The translations under genes were made by a program, and so were the position numbers. 64,000 bases of DNA from Pedobacter zeaxanthinifaciens (GTDB taxonomy: Bacteria > Bacteroidota > Bacteroidia > Sphingobacteriales > Sphingobacteriaceae): contig NZ_QMHP01000002.1 in assembly GCF_003313335.1 (NCBI RefSeq), forward strand, positions 124,001 through 188,000, given 5' to 3'. The notes under the pieces were generated by a model. The model was not told where the DNA came from and ran no database searches. It saw nothing but the letters and a program-made list of their open reading frames with translations. Positions 36,376 through 45,206 of the stretch are shown here, one piece after another; position 1 is the stretch's first letter, and the number at the start of each line of letters is the position of its first letter.

Positions 36376-37488
36376 TTAAGATAAAATTACCAAATCGATA
36401 CCTCGGTTGGCGATGTTTTTTAATAATTTATTGATAAACTGATGTCCAATCAACATTTTTAACCAATGCAGATGTGGTTGACCGATACATAAAGTGGTGA
36501 TATTCCTTTCATCCATCAGCGTTAAAATGGCTGCCGCGATATCGTTATGCTTTATCTTCATCACCTCGGCACCTAGTTCTGTAGCCAGCTTGAAGTTGTT
36601 AATCAAATGTCTTTGTTTATCGAGCCTAATTTTATTGGCATGCTCATTTTCAGTTTGTACATATAGCACAATCCATGTGGAACGATAATAATTAGCTAGT
36701 CTTGAAGTTTTCCTGATGATCATTTGTGCCGTTTGATGATTGGAAGAAATACATGCTAAAAACAGCTCCTGCTTCACATTACTGAGCTTATTTTGATTGA
36801 TTTTATGGTCGAGGTAATTAGCCACCGTAGTTAAGGCCTGTTCGCGAAGCTGGATGATGATTTCCTTTTTAAAGAAGTTTTCTAACGCTTGCGGAATTTT
36901 ATCGGCATGGTAAATTTTCCCTGCTTTTAGCCTGTCAATTAATTCGTCAACACTTAAATCAATGTTTACAATTTCATCAGCTATGGTAAACAGTTGATCG
37001 GGTATTTTTTCGCCAATGCTTACTCCGCTAATTTGCTGCATAATGCTGTTCAAGCTTTCCAGGTGTTGGATGTTTACCGCCGTAATTACCGAAATGCCAG
37101 CATCCAGTAAATCTACCACATCTTGCCAACGTTTTTCGTTTTTGCTACCTGGCACATTGGTGTGCGCCAGTTCATCTACCACCACTACTTCCGGATGCCT
37201 AATTAACACAGCGTTAAGGTCAAGCTCGTCTAGCGCTTTGCCTTTATGGAAAAGTTTTTTCCGTGGGATTAAGGGTAGATTTGCAGTGAGTGCTACCGTT
37301 TCTGCTCGGTTATGGGTTTCTACATAAGCAATTTGTACATCAATGTGATGTTGCAGCAAGCTATGCGCCTCCTGCAACATTCTATAGGTTTTTCCTACAC
37401 CAGCGCTCATGCCCAAGTATATTTTTAGACGTCCACGTTTGGATTTTTGTAATAATTCTAAAAATTGATTGCCGGATGTAGCTGCCAT
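36376..37488 (-). CDS. kdpD: KdpD N-terminal sensor protein (no kinase domain)
   Basis: A 370-residue soluble protein matching only the cytoplasmic N-terminal part of KdpD: KdpD domain with Walker A GMSAGVGKTYRML (about 27-39) and Walker B VVVVDELAHTNVPGS, then a UspA-like domain from about 240 (ELFLACISSNHQTAQMIIRK to the end). The four membrane helices and the kinase of full KdpD are missing and not encoded in another frame here. It probably senses potassium-related signals and acts on the separate kinase encoded next. It is 1 base after the porin gene. Confidence 0.92.
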   Translation of the reverse strand: MAATSGNQFLELLQKSKRGRLKIYLGMSAGVGKTYRMLQEAHSLLQHHIDVQIAYVETHNRAETVALTANLPLIPRKKLFHKGKALDELDLNAVLIRHPEVVVVDELAHTNVPGSKNEKRWQDVVDLLDAGISVITAVNIQHLESLNSIMQQISGVSIGEKIPDQLFTIADEIVNIDLSVDELIDRLKAGKIYHADKIPQALENFFKKEIIIQLREQALTTVANYLDHKINQNKLSNVKQELFLACISSNHQTAQMIIRKTSRLANYYRSTWIVLYVQTENEHANKIRLDKQRHLINNFKLATELGAEVMKIKHNDIAAAILTLMDERNITTLCIGQPHLHWLKMLIGHQFINKLLKNIANRGIDLVILS

Positions 37489-37489
37489 A

Positions 37490-38554
37490 TTAAAAAGATA
37501 AAGCCAAACTTGCAGTGATACTGCTATTGTAATTCACCGTGGCGTTGTTGCGCATAAATTGATTATCACCTTGATAAATCTTGCCTTCTAGCCTAAATAA
37601 AGCTTGTTTGAAAGGACTGTAGTCAATATTAAGCGAGTAGCCATTTACTTCGAAATTTGGATTGACAGCGCTGACAATCATTGCTTCCTTATCCTTGTAA
37701 TATTCGTACCTGCCCGCAATTGCCCACTGATCGTTAAGTGTATATCTGGTAATTAAAACTGGTGATAAAATTTCTTTTTTATCGGAACTGCCTTTAGCTA
37801 CTTGTTGTGTTCCGTAGTCGAAACCAGCTGTTAAACCAAAACTGCTTGAAAGTTGCGCAATAGCATAAAAGTTATGATAAAACCTTTGGACCCTAACTGC
37901 ATTTTCACCTTCGTAACCTAAATAATTGCTGTAGTTCAAAGTGATTTTCTCAGCGGGCTTCCAATTCAGCTGTAAACCACCAGCGGGTTTGGTATTGCCA
38001 TCTAAACGCTTAATTCGCTGCCATCCATTTAAATAAAGTAGGGTAGCGCTAAAAGTTTGATCATCATTAGTGTAACTCAGTTTAGCGCCAGCTTCATAAT
38101 AAGGTGTGTTTTCTGATGAGATATTCCGAGTTAATACCCAACAGTCTTTCGAAATGGCGCTTTCAAATCCTATGTGCGAACTAAACACACCAGCATCTAG
38201 CCAAATATTAGATGATTTAGATAGTTTCACACCCGCATTAGCTTCGAACGCATTTTTCATCACGTCTGGTTCGGCGGCATAGTTGGCTGTCATGTAAGTG
38301 CCCAGCGCTATGGCTAAATTGGCTCTAAGCCTATCTGTTTGATACATACCTTTTATAAAAGCTAGGTTGACATTTAACTCGTTGCTGCGGTTGTGACTGT
38401 AAATGAAATTTGGACGAGTATTAGTTGAAGGCTGATTGAAATCATAGTTGTAGTAAGTTTCGATGTAGCCCGATATTTTAATAGGGTTATTTTCTTGAGC
38501 AGAAGCGTACTGTATCAGTAAAAAGCTGCCAATAGTGAAAAGAAGTTTTTTCAT
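37490..38554 (-). CDS. Outer-membrane beta-barrel porin of the kdp operon
   Basis: A 354-residue protein with a signal peptide (MKKLLFTIGSFLLIQYASAQ) and a repetitive beta-strand pattern of alternating hydrophobic residues, starting ISGYIETYYNYDFNQP and ending in the aromatic-rich SITASLALSF, a typical barrel end. It resembles BBP2/OmpL-like porins. Its position between kdpC and kdpD suggests that it lets potassium or osmolytes cross the outer membrane when Kdp is induced. ATG 38554 gives a clean signal peptide; 12 extra codons upstream are less likely. Confidence 0.82.
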   Translation of the reverse strand: MKKLLFTIGSFLLIQYASAQENNPIKISGYIETYYNYDFNQPSTNTRPNFIYSHNRSNELNVNLAFIKGMYQTDRLRANLAIALGTYMTANYAAEPDVMKNAFEANAGVKLSKSSNIWLDAGVFSSHIGFESAISKDCWVLTRNISSENTPYYEAGAKLSYTNDDQTFSATLLYLNGWQRIKRLDGNTKPAGGLQLNWKPAEKITLNYSNYLGYEGENAVRVQRFYHNFYAIAQLSSSFGLTAGFDYGTQQVAKGSSDKKEILSPVLITRYTLNDQWAIAGRYEYYKDKEAMIVSAVNPNFEVNGYSLNIDYSPFKQALFRLEGKIYQGDNQFMRNNATVNYNSSITASLALSF

Positions 38555-38610
38555 GAATTTTTTGGGTTTGATATAAGATGTAATCATCAATTTTTTAGAA
38601 TGAGTGGATA

Positions 38611-39177
38611 TTATTTGCGAGTTTGATCCAAAGCAACATTTAATTCCAATACATTAATTTTTGATGGGCCGAATAATCCAAAGAGAGGTTTTTCGGTATG
38701 AATATCTATCAGTTTAATGATTTTTGAGAGTGGCACTTGGCGGGAAATAGCCACTCTTTTAGCCTGAATTTTTGCCGCTTCAACAGAAATGTTTGGATCC
38801 AGTCCGCTTCCTGAAGCTGTTACCAAATCTGCTGGAATCTCATTTCTTTTTAAACCAGGGTGATATTTCAACAAGGTATCAATCCTGTTATCGACTTCTT
38901 GAAGGTAAGCTGGATTTGTTGGCCCTTTATTGGAACCAGCAGAGCCCGCTGCGTTATAGTTTACGGCTGAGGGGCGTCCCCAAAAGTATTGAGGTTGATT
39001 AAAAGCCTGTCCGAGCAAGCGGTAACCAACTACCTTGCCATTAAGCGTTACTTTTTCGCCGCTGCCTTTTCCGGCGCTTAATTTCGCAGCAAAGCTGATG
39101 AACAAAGGATAAATCACACATAAAAGGATGGTGAATATGATAGTTAGTTTGATAGATGGGAGAATATATTGTTTCAT
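38611..39177 (-). CDS. kdpC: K+-transporting ATPase subunit KdpC
   Basis: A 188-residue subunit with one N-terminal membrane helix (about 8-30) and a periplasmic domain. Family marks: GQAFNQPQYFWGRPSAVNYNA, ASGSGLDPNISVEAAKIQAKRVA and LFGLFGPSKINVLELNVAL. KdpC holds the KdpA-KdpB complex together and raises potassium affinity. It lies 24 bases after kdpB. Confidence 0.96.
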   Translation of the reverse strand: MKQYILPSIKLTIIFTILLCVIYPLFISFAAKLSAGKGSGEKVTLNGKVVGYRLLGQAFNQPQYFWGRPSAVNYNAAGSAGSNKGPTNPAYLQEVDNRIDTLLKYHPGLKRNEIPADLVTASGSGLDPNISVEAAKIQAKRVAISRQVPLSKIIKLIDIHTEKPLFGLFGPSKINVLELNVALDQTRK

Positions 39178-39201
39178 TTTTTTAAAGATTAAATTCGAGG
39201 A

Positions 39202-41235
39202 TTAGATGAAGAACCCGATGCATAAATCAATGATTTTTATGCCGATAAATGGCGCAACAACGCCACCTATTCCATAGATGAACAAGTTTCTACGGAGCAA
39301 AGCACTAGCACCTATTGGTTTGTAGGCTACACCTTTTAACGCCAATGGAATAAGCAATGGAATAATAATGGCGTTAAAAATTACTGCGGATAAAATGGCG
39401 CTTTCTGGACTTTGCAACTGCATGATGTTTAAACCCTGCAACGCAGGAATGGCAGCAATAAAAAGCGCAGGTACAATGGCAAAATATTTAGCCACATCGT
39501 TAGCGATAGAAAAGGTAGTGAGTGTACCTCTGGTAATTAAAAGTTGCTTTCCTATTTCTACAATTTCGATGAGCTTGGTTGGATCATTATCTAAATCTAC
39601 CATGTTACCAGCTTCTTTTGCCGCTTGTGTGCCACTATTCATGGCTACGCCTACATCTGCCTGTGCCAAAGCTGGTGCATCGTTGGTGCCGTCGCCCATC
39701 ATAGCCACTAACTTTCCTTGTTCCTGTTCGGCTTTGATGTAATTCATTTTATCCTCAGGCTTGGCTTCCGCAATAAAATCGTCTACTCCAGCTTTCTCCG
39801 CAATGTATTTAGCAGTTAATGGGTTATCACCAGTTACCATCACTGTTTTTACGCCCATTTTCCTAAGTCGCTCGAAGCGTTCGCTAATGCCCGGCTTAAT
39901 GATATCTTGTAATTCAATTACGCCAACAGGCTGATGATTTTTATTGACTACCAAGGGTGTTCCACCGTTTTCAGCAATCGATTTTACTTGGGTAATTAAG
40001 CCTGAAGGCATTTCGAAGCCATTTTTTTGTGCAAATAACTTCATCGCATCAAAGGAACCTTTTCTGATACTTAATCCATTAGGGGTATCAATTCCGCTTG
40101 ATCTAGTTTCAGCTGTAAAGTCTATAAATTGTGCATTTTCAGGTCTATCAATTACTAGGTTTGGATATTGCTGTTGGGCCAATTCCACAATTGATTTACC
40201 CTCTGGTGTTTGATCGGCAAGGGATGCCAAATAGGAGAGTTTAACGAACTCAATTGCTTCAATTTGTTCAATTGGATAAAAAGCCGTTGCTTTTCGGTTG
40301 CCGATGGTAATGGTACCCGTTTTGTCGAGCAAAAGCACATCGATATCACCAGCAGTTTCAACCGCTTTTCCCGATTTGGTAATGACATTAGCTCGTAATG
40401 CCCTGTCCATTCCGGCAATGCCAATAGCGGATAATAAACCGCCAATGGTAGTTGGAATGAGACAAACAAACAATGCGATAAGTGCCGCAATGGTAATTGG
40501 CGTTTGCGCATAGTTGGCAAAAGGTTTTAGGGTAACGCACACAATAACGAAAATCAAGGTAAAGCTGGCTAGTAAAATGGTTAAAGCAATTTCGTTAGGC
40601 GTTTTTTGTCGGGATGCGCCTTCCACTAATGCAATCATTTTATCCAAGAAGCTTTCCCCCGGTTGTGCCGTTACTTTCACTTTTATCTCATCAGAAAGCA
40701 CTTTTGTGCCGCCAGTAACTGATGATTTGTCGCCACCAGCTTCTCTAATTACCGGAGCAGATTCGCCGGTAATGGCACTTTCATCAATGGTCGCAATTCC
40801 TTCAATAATTTCGCCGTCGGTAGCAATCAACTCGCCGGCTTTGCAAATGAATACATCGCCTTTTTGTAGTGTGTTACTAGAGATTATTTTTGTGTTGCCA
40901 TCTTCCATCAGCAATAAAGCAGGTGTTTCTTCTCTCGTTTTTCTTAAGCTATCCGCCTGCGCTTTGCCTCTTGCTTCTGCAATTGCTTCTGCGAAATTGG
41001 CAAATAAAAGGGTTAAAAATAGTACGATGAATACGCTGAGATTATATCCGAAACTTCCTTCGGACGAATTGGTTAAGCTGTATGCAGTAACCACAGCCAT
41101 GATCAATGTGCCTATCTCCACAGTAAACATCACTGGGTTTTTAATCATCACTAAAGGGTTAAGTTTAATGAAAGATTGTTTGATGGCAACGCTTACCAAT
41201 GCCGAGTTTAACAATTTTGATGCTGTTTTTTCCAT
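39202..41235 (-). CDS. kdpB: K+-transporting P-type ATPase subunit KdpB
   Basis: A 677-residue P-type ATPase with seven or so membrane helices. The phosphorylation site is Asp 304 in [10 protein letters not shown]; the actuator motif is ITGESAPV (155-162) and the hinge motif [14 protein letters not shown]. KdpB hydrolyses ATP and drives potassium import through KdpA. Its start is 1-2 bases from the kdpA stop, as expected in a tight operon. All motifs are intact. Confidence 0.98.
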   Translation of the reverse strand: MEKTASKLLNSALVSVAIKQSFIKLNPLVMIKNPVMFTVEIGTLIMAVVTAYSLTNSSEGSFGYNLSVFIVLFLTLLFANFAEAIAEARGKAQADSLRKTREETPALLLMEDGNTKIISSNTLQKGDVFICKAGELIATDGEIIEGIATIDESAITGESAPVIREAGGDKSSVTGGTKVLSDEIKVKVTAQPGESFLDKMIALVEGASRQKTPNEIALTILLASFTLIFVIVCVTLKPFANYAQTPITIAALIALFVCLIPTTIGGLLSAIGIAGMDRALRANVITKSGKAVETAGDIDVLLLDKTGTITIGNRKATAFYPIEQIEAIEFVKLSYLASLADQTPEGKSIVELAQQQYPNLVIDRPENAQFIDFTAETRSSGIDTPNGLSIRKGSFDAMKLFAQKNGFEMPSGLITQVKSIAENGGTPLVVNKNHQPVGVIELQDIIKPGISERFERLRKMGVKTVMVTGDNPLTAKYIAEKAGVDDFIAEAKPEDKMNYIKAEQEQGKLVAMMGDGTNDAPALAQADVGVAMNSGTQAAKEAGNMVDLDNDPTKLIEIVEIGKQLLITRGTLTTFSIANDVAKYFAIVPALFIAAIPALQGLNIMQLQSPESAILSAVIFNAIIIPLLIPLALKGVAYKPIGASALLRRNLFIYGIGGVVAPFIGIKIIDLCIGFFI

Positions 41236-41236
41236 G

Positions 41237-42958
41237 TTATTTAATCATAGTAAAGTATTCTGCAATTGGACCTAATGCCAGTGCAGGAAAATAGGATAGT
41301 GCATTTAAAACCACAATAATGGCTAGTGTCATTAAAGCGAAGGTTTTAGTGTCGATTTGTAGCGTGCCTGCACTTTCCGGAATGTATTTTTTCTTTGCAA
41401 GCAATCCTGCAATAGCTAGCGGGCCAATGATTGGGATAAACCTGCCAAATAGTAGGATCACGCCGGTCATTACGTTCCAGAACATATTGTTATCGCCTAA
41501 CCCTTCAAGGCCAGAACCGTTATTGGCATTAGAGGAAGTAACTTCATACAGCATTTCGGAGAATCCATGAAAACTGGGGTTGTTGAGCCATGCAGACGGT
41601 GGTGTTTCCCAAGCTGCATTTCCATGAGCAGTGAAAGTGTAAGCTGCCAGTGCTGTTCCGCACATGATCAATAAGGGGCTAATTAACGTCACTAAAGCTG
41701 CAATTTTTACCTCTCTGGCTTCCAACTTATGGCCTAAAAATTCAGGCGTTCTACCAACCATTAATCCTGCTATAAAAACTGCGATTATCAGGTAAATAAA
41801 GTAGTTAAGTAAACCGACACCACAGCCGCCGTAAAATGCATTTACCATCATCGCTAGCAGTTGGTAAAGCCCAGTGAGTGGCATTGTGCTATCATGCATT
41901 CCGTTTACAGAACCAGTACTTACCACTGTGGTAATGGTACTCCAATAGGCTGTTGCTGCAGGTCCAAAGCGTACTTCTTTACCTTCCATGGCTCCAGTAT
42001 GCTGCGTTACGCCCAGCTGTTCAATTTTCGGATTTCCGCCTAATTCGCTTTGTAATGTTGGGAGTAGTAGCAGTAAAAAACCTAGGGTCATTACGCCAAA
42101 AATGGTCCAGGCAAGTTTTCTTCTGCCAATAAAGATGCCGAACGCAACAATCATCGCAATAGGAATCAACATTTGAGAAATCGCTTCAACCATGTTGGTG
42201 AAGTAACTAGGGTTTTCTAAGGGGTGAGCTGAGTTCGCACCAAACCAACCTCCGCCATTAGTTCCCAAGTGTTTAATGGCCACCATTGCTGCTGCGGGTC
42301 CTCTGCTTACGGTTAAGCTATCGCCTTGTAAACCTATGATTTGGTCTTTGGCTTCGTAAGAGGCGGGAACTCCATTAAAAGCTAAAACTATGGCAATAAT
42401 TGCAGCAATAGGCAATAAAACTCTGGTAATAGCTAAGGTGAAGTGCTGCCAAAAGTTGCCTAATTTGGTGGTAGTTTTTTCTTTAAAAGCTTTGAAAAAT
42501 GAAATGGCTATTGCGATACCTGTTGCAGCAGAAACAAAATGTAAAAACATGATGATGAACTGTTGCGTAAGATAGGTGAGTCCGCTTTCGCCGCTGTAAT
42601 GCTGTAAATTACAGTTTACCACAAAGCTGATGATGGTATTGAATGCCAAATGCGGTGACATACCGGGGTTACCGTCCGGATTGAGCGGCAAGTGATCTTG
42701 GTACATCAGTACGAAAAAGCCATAAATTAACCATAGTGCATTGATGGTAAGCATGGCTTTGAGGTGCTGTTTCCAGTTCATTTGCGCCGCAGGATTGATT
42801 CCCGAGAACCTATAAATAATGTTTTCAAATGGAAGGAGAAAATTGGTCCACACCCTTTGGCCTGCAAAAACTTTGGCGATGTAGCTGCCAAGTGGGATGG
42901 AGATAATTAGCGTTAAAACAAACGTGGCAATAATGCCTAGAATTTCAGTTTGCATCAT
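41237..42958 (-). CDS. kdpA: K+-transporting ATPase subunit KdpA
   Basis: A 573-residue inner-membrane channel subunit with about ten helices and four pore regions carrying the selectivity-filter sequences (LTYLTQQF region, [26 protein letters not shown], and SSNANNGSG). It binds and conducts potassium for the KdpB pump. It follows kdpF by 3 bases. Length and motifs are normal. Confidence 0.98.
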   Translation of the reverse strand: MMQTEILGIIATFVLTLIISIPLGSYIAKVFAGQRVWTNFLLPFENIIYRFSGINPAAQMNWKQHLKAMLTINALWLIYGFFVLMYQDHLPLNPDGNPGMSPHLAFNTIISFVVNCNLQHYSGESGLTYLTQQFIIMFLHFVSAATGIAIAISFFKAFKEKTTTKLGNFWQHFTLAITRVLLPIAAIIAIVLAFNGVPASYEAKDQIIGLQGDSLTVSRGPAAAMVAIKHLGTNGGGWFGANSAHPLENPSYFTNMVEAISQMLIPIAMIVAFGIFIGRRKLAWTIFGVMTLGFLLLLLPTLQSELGGNPKIEQLGVTQHTGAMEGKEVRFGPAATAYWSTITTVVSTGSVNGMHDSTMPLTGLYQLLAMMVNAFYGGCGVGLLNYFIYLIIAVFIAGLMVGRTPEFLGHKLEAREVKIAALVTLISPLLIMCGTALAAYTFTAHGNAAWETPPSAWLNNPSFHGFSEMLYEVTSSNANNGSGLEGLGDNNMFWNVMTGVILLFGRFIPIIGPLAIAGLLAKKKYIPESAGTLQIDTKTFALMTLAIIVVLNALSYFPALALGPIAEYFTMIK

Positions 42959-42961
42959 GAT

Positions 42962-43039
42962 TTAGAATTTTTCTGGGTGTAGCAGTACGTATAGCATGTA
43001 CGCAAAAACTGCAATGGAAATGATGAATAAGATGAGCAT
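42962..43039 (-). CDS. kdpF: K+-transporting ATPase subunit KdpF (25 residues)
   Basis: A 25-codon gene directly before kdpA. The product is one hydrophobic helix (MLILFIISIAVFAYML) followed by YVLLHPEKF, the C-terminal pattern of KdpF. It stabilises the KdpABC complex in the inner membrane. Its stop lies 3 bases before the kdpA start. Confidence 0.88.
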   Translation of the reverse strand: MLILFIISIAVFAYMLYVLLHPEKF

Positions 43040-43044
43040 GGATT

Positions 43045-43128
43045 TTAAATTTTTTCGAACCAATCAATAGATTTGAATAACAGCCAAATACCGATGAGTA
43101 AGGCTAAGAAAAGGACGAGTGTAATCAT
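43045..43128 (-). CDS. 27-residue membrane peptide before kdpF
   Basis: An ATG frame of 27 codons on the kdp strand, ending 5 bases before the kdpF start. The product is a hydrophobic helix (MITLVLFLALLIGIWLLF) followed by KSIDWFEKI, so it looks like a second single-helix peptide in the style of KdpF, with a charged, amphipathic tail. It is the first ORF after a sigma-54-like promoter (43153-43168). I do not recognise a family. It could be a further small Kdp subunit or regulator; its tight packing with kdpF and good protein pattern argue against chance. Confidence 0.6.
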   Translation of the reverse strand: MITLVLFLALLIGIWLLFKSIDWFEKI

Positions 43129-43151
43129 GTGTTAAATTTTATTGTCCTATT

Positions 43152-43169
43152 TACTACAGTCGTGCCAAT
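43152..43169 (-). promoter_or_regulatory. Sigma-54-like promoter of the kdp operon
   Basis: Read on the minus strand, TTGGCACGACTGTAGTA fits YTGGCACGRNNNTTGCW at all but two positions: the -24 element is perfect, the -12 element has TAGTA for TTGCA. It ends about 24 bases before the first small ORF. The same locus encodes an NtrC-type activator with the sigma-54 contact loop GAFTGA, which supports the reading. Confidence 0.55.
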
Positions 43170-43302
43170 GCTTTTTTTAACTGATTAAGTTGCTGGTTGT
43201 GAGTTTTTTATGTTGTATCTGGTTTTAGTGTTGCAGAAGAAGTTTATCAAAATGAGAGGCTTCGTTTATCATTTTGAAAGGGTTGGCGTTATCTCTCGCT
43301 TA

Positions 43303-43399
43303 TCATCAATAGCGCAGCGAAGGGACTTGTGTAAAATAGTTTAATAGCTTCCTCCCCGAAGTTTCAGGGCGGGCCATCCTTCGGAATAACAGCGAGGGG
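43303..43399. repeat. Dispersed repeat in the kdp regulator gap, copy A
   Basis: From TCATCAATAGCGCAGCGAAGG through CCTCCCCGAAGTTTCAGGGC to ATAACAGCGAGG; copy B is at 43567-43655. The words resemble the intergenic repeat type also seen at 8.6 and 12 kb. Confidence 0.7.
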
Positions 43400-43566
43400 T
43401 GTAGCAGGGTTGATTTTGGATAAAGCGTGATAAGCTTGTAGTAGGATTCTGAAATAAATTCAGAATGACGTTCTTAGGAATCGTTCTGTGTATTTGGCGG
43501 TGACACTAGTTGTATCGGTAGGAATGACAGCGAGGTTATAGCGTGTGGTGGGTTAGTATCGCTTTG

Positions 43567-43655
43567 TCATCGATAGCGCAGCGAAGGATCTGTTTACAAT
43601 GGTAAAATGAATCCTCCCCGAAGTTTCAGGGCAGGCCATGCGTCGGAATGACAGC
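43567..43655. repeat. Dispersed repeat in the kdp regulator gap, copy B
   Basis: Second copy, same orientation, 264 bases after copy A: TCATCGATAGCGCAGCGAAGG, CCTCCCCGAAGTTTCAGGGC, GGAATGACAGC. The rest of the 590-base gap (43170-43720) has no gene that I can support; between the copies are further decayed words of the same kind (GAATGACGTTC, GGAATGACAGCGAGG). Confidence 0.7.
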
Positions 43656-43720
43656 ATAATCCCAAACTGATACTTTAAAAAAAATAAGAAGAATAAACTC
43701 AAAGCACTTTGAACGCAACA

Positions 43721-45043
43721 TCAATACTTAGCAATACCGTATTGTTCCATTTTACGGTAAAGCGTAGCAAGACCAATTCCAAGTAACCTAGCAGTTTCAG
43801 TTTTGTTGCCAGCGGTATGTTGCAACACTTTTTTAATGTGCTGTTCCTCAACGCTAGCCATTTCCAAACTAGCCGAAGCAGTTGAATTTTCAGCATTAAA
43901 ATTACTAGGTAATAAATCCACATCAAGCACAGCCGCATCATTTAAAATTAAGGCCCGCTCAATAGTATTCTTCAATTCACGGATGTTACCTTTCCAGTGG
44001 TGATTAAGCAATGCAGTTTTAAAACTTTCACTCATTGGTACTTCAGCACCAAATTGTTCAATAAAGTGTTGTGCCAGCAAAATTACATCACCATTTCTTC
44101 CATTTAAACTAGGGAGCAGCAGCGTAAATACCGAAAGTCTATAATATAAATCTTCTCTAAAGTTTCCTTTTTCTACCTCGATAATTAGGTTTTTGTTGGT
44201 AGCTGCAATAATTCTAATGTTTACTTTTTTAGTTTGCAAATCGCCCAATTTAATAAAAGTACCATCTTCCAATACCCTCAAAATTTTGGCTTGCATGTGC
44301 AAGGGCATATCGCCAATTTCATCCAAAAATAAAGTGCCGCCATCAGCTTGTTCCAAAAGCCCTTTTTTGTCTTGTAAAGCTCCGGTAAATGCACCTTTCT
44401 TATAACCAAAAAGTTCGCTTTCTAATAGCTCTGCACTAATGGCACTACAATTAATTGCCATAAATTCGCTATTGGCATGAGCGCTGCTTTGGTGTATCGC
44501 CTTGGCAAAAACCTCCTTTCCAGTTCCAGTTTCGCCTAGCAATAATACATTTGCTTCGGTATTTGCCACTTTCTTGGCCATGGCAATCAATTCTAAAATA
44601 GCTTTTGATTTACCAATTACATTGTCAAAACCTAGTTTCGGTAATTTTTTATTTAATGGCAACTTGGCTGAAATTTCTGCGGCCTCAAAAGCCTTTGCTA
44701 CTAACGGGATTATCTTGTCGTTATCATCGCCTTTGGTAATATAATCGTATGCTCCGTTCTTCATGGCTACTACACTATCAGCAATAGTACCGTAAGCGGT
44801 GAGATTGATCACCTGCACATGAGGTTTCAATTGTTTGATAAGCGCTACCAAGTCAATGCCGTTGTAATCTGGTAATTTTACATCGCACAACACTACACTA
44901 ACTGCTTGTTGTTCAAGTATTGCCAGTCCATCTTTACCGGTGTACGCTTTATGAACAGTATATCCTTCCAGCTCAAGTATACGAGCTAAAAGATCGCACA
45001 GCTTTTTTTCATCATCTATAATCAGCAGTGATTTACTATTCAT
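43721..45043 (-). CDS. Sigma-54-dependent response regulator (NtrC family) of the kdp locus
   Basis: A 440-residue activator: receiver domain (1-120) with phospho-acceptor Asp 54 in VVLCDVKLPDYNG; AAA+ domain (about 140-375) with Walker A GETGTGKEVFAK, the sigma-54 contact loop KKGAFTGA, and FLDEIGDMP; and a Fis-type helix-turn-helix at the end (NKTETARLLGIGLATLYRKM). Located upstream of the kdp genes on the same strand, while no OmpR-type KdpE is present, it is the probable output of the KdpD-stub/kinase pair, acting on the sigma-54-like promoter. It is divergent from the HTCS gene. Confidence 0.93.
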   Translation of the reverse strand: MNSKSLLIIDDEKKLCDLLARILELEGYTVHKAYTGKDGLAILEQQAVSVVLCDVKLPDYNGIDLVALIKQLKPHVQVINLTAYGTIADSVVAMKNGAYDYITKGDDNDKIIPLVAKAFEAAEISAKLPLNKKLPKLGFDNVIGKSKAILELIAMAKKVANTEANVLLLGETGTGKEVFAKAIHQSSAHANSEFMAINCSAISAELLESELFGYKKGAFTGALQDKKGLLEQADGGTLFLDEIGDMPLHMQAKILRVLEDGTFIKLGDLQTKKVNIRIIAATNKNLIIEVEKGNFREDLYYRLSVFTLLLPSLNGRNGDVILLAQHFIEQFGAEVPMSESFKTALLNHHWKGNIRELKNTIERALILNDAAVLDVDLLPSNFNAENSTASASLEMASVEEQHIKKVLQHTAGNKTETARLLGIGLATLYRKMEQYGIAKY

Positions 45044-45206
45044 GCAACGAAGATAGTGGCTTTGAAGCTAAATACTTAAAAAACTTGCGAGGTGGTTCCA
45101 TGGCATACCTCCGCCAGTAAAATTGTATCGATTTATTCGTTTCTGCTATGGATTTAAAATACGGTTTTAGTATCATTGTATCACCATATAACCTCAAACT
45201 GAACTT

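Noticed and set aside
36376..37488. KdpD gene truncated by a frameshift
   Set aside because: The gene ends cleanly after a complete UspA-like domain and the kinase is a separate full-length membrane protein with its own helices, so this is a natural split.
40514..41275. 253-codon frame antisense to kdpB
   Set aside because: It mirrors the codon bias of kdpB, which is certain by its motifs; no features of its own.
45085..45112. GG/GC sigma-54-like spacing on the minus strand before the response regulator gene
   Set aside because: The GG-to-GC distance is one base too short and the flanks match poorly.
45089..45116. Imperfect inverted repeat between the divergent response regulator and HTCS genes as an operator
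   Set aside because: Only about seven pairs with a bulge; no second copy elsewhere to support it.
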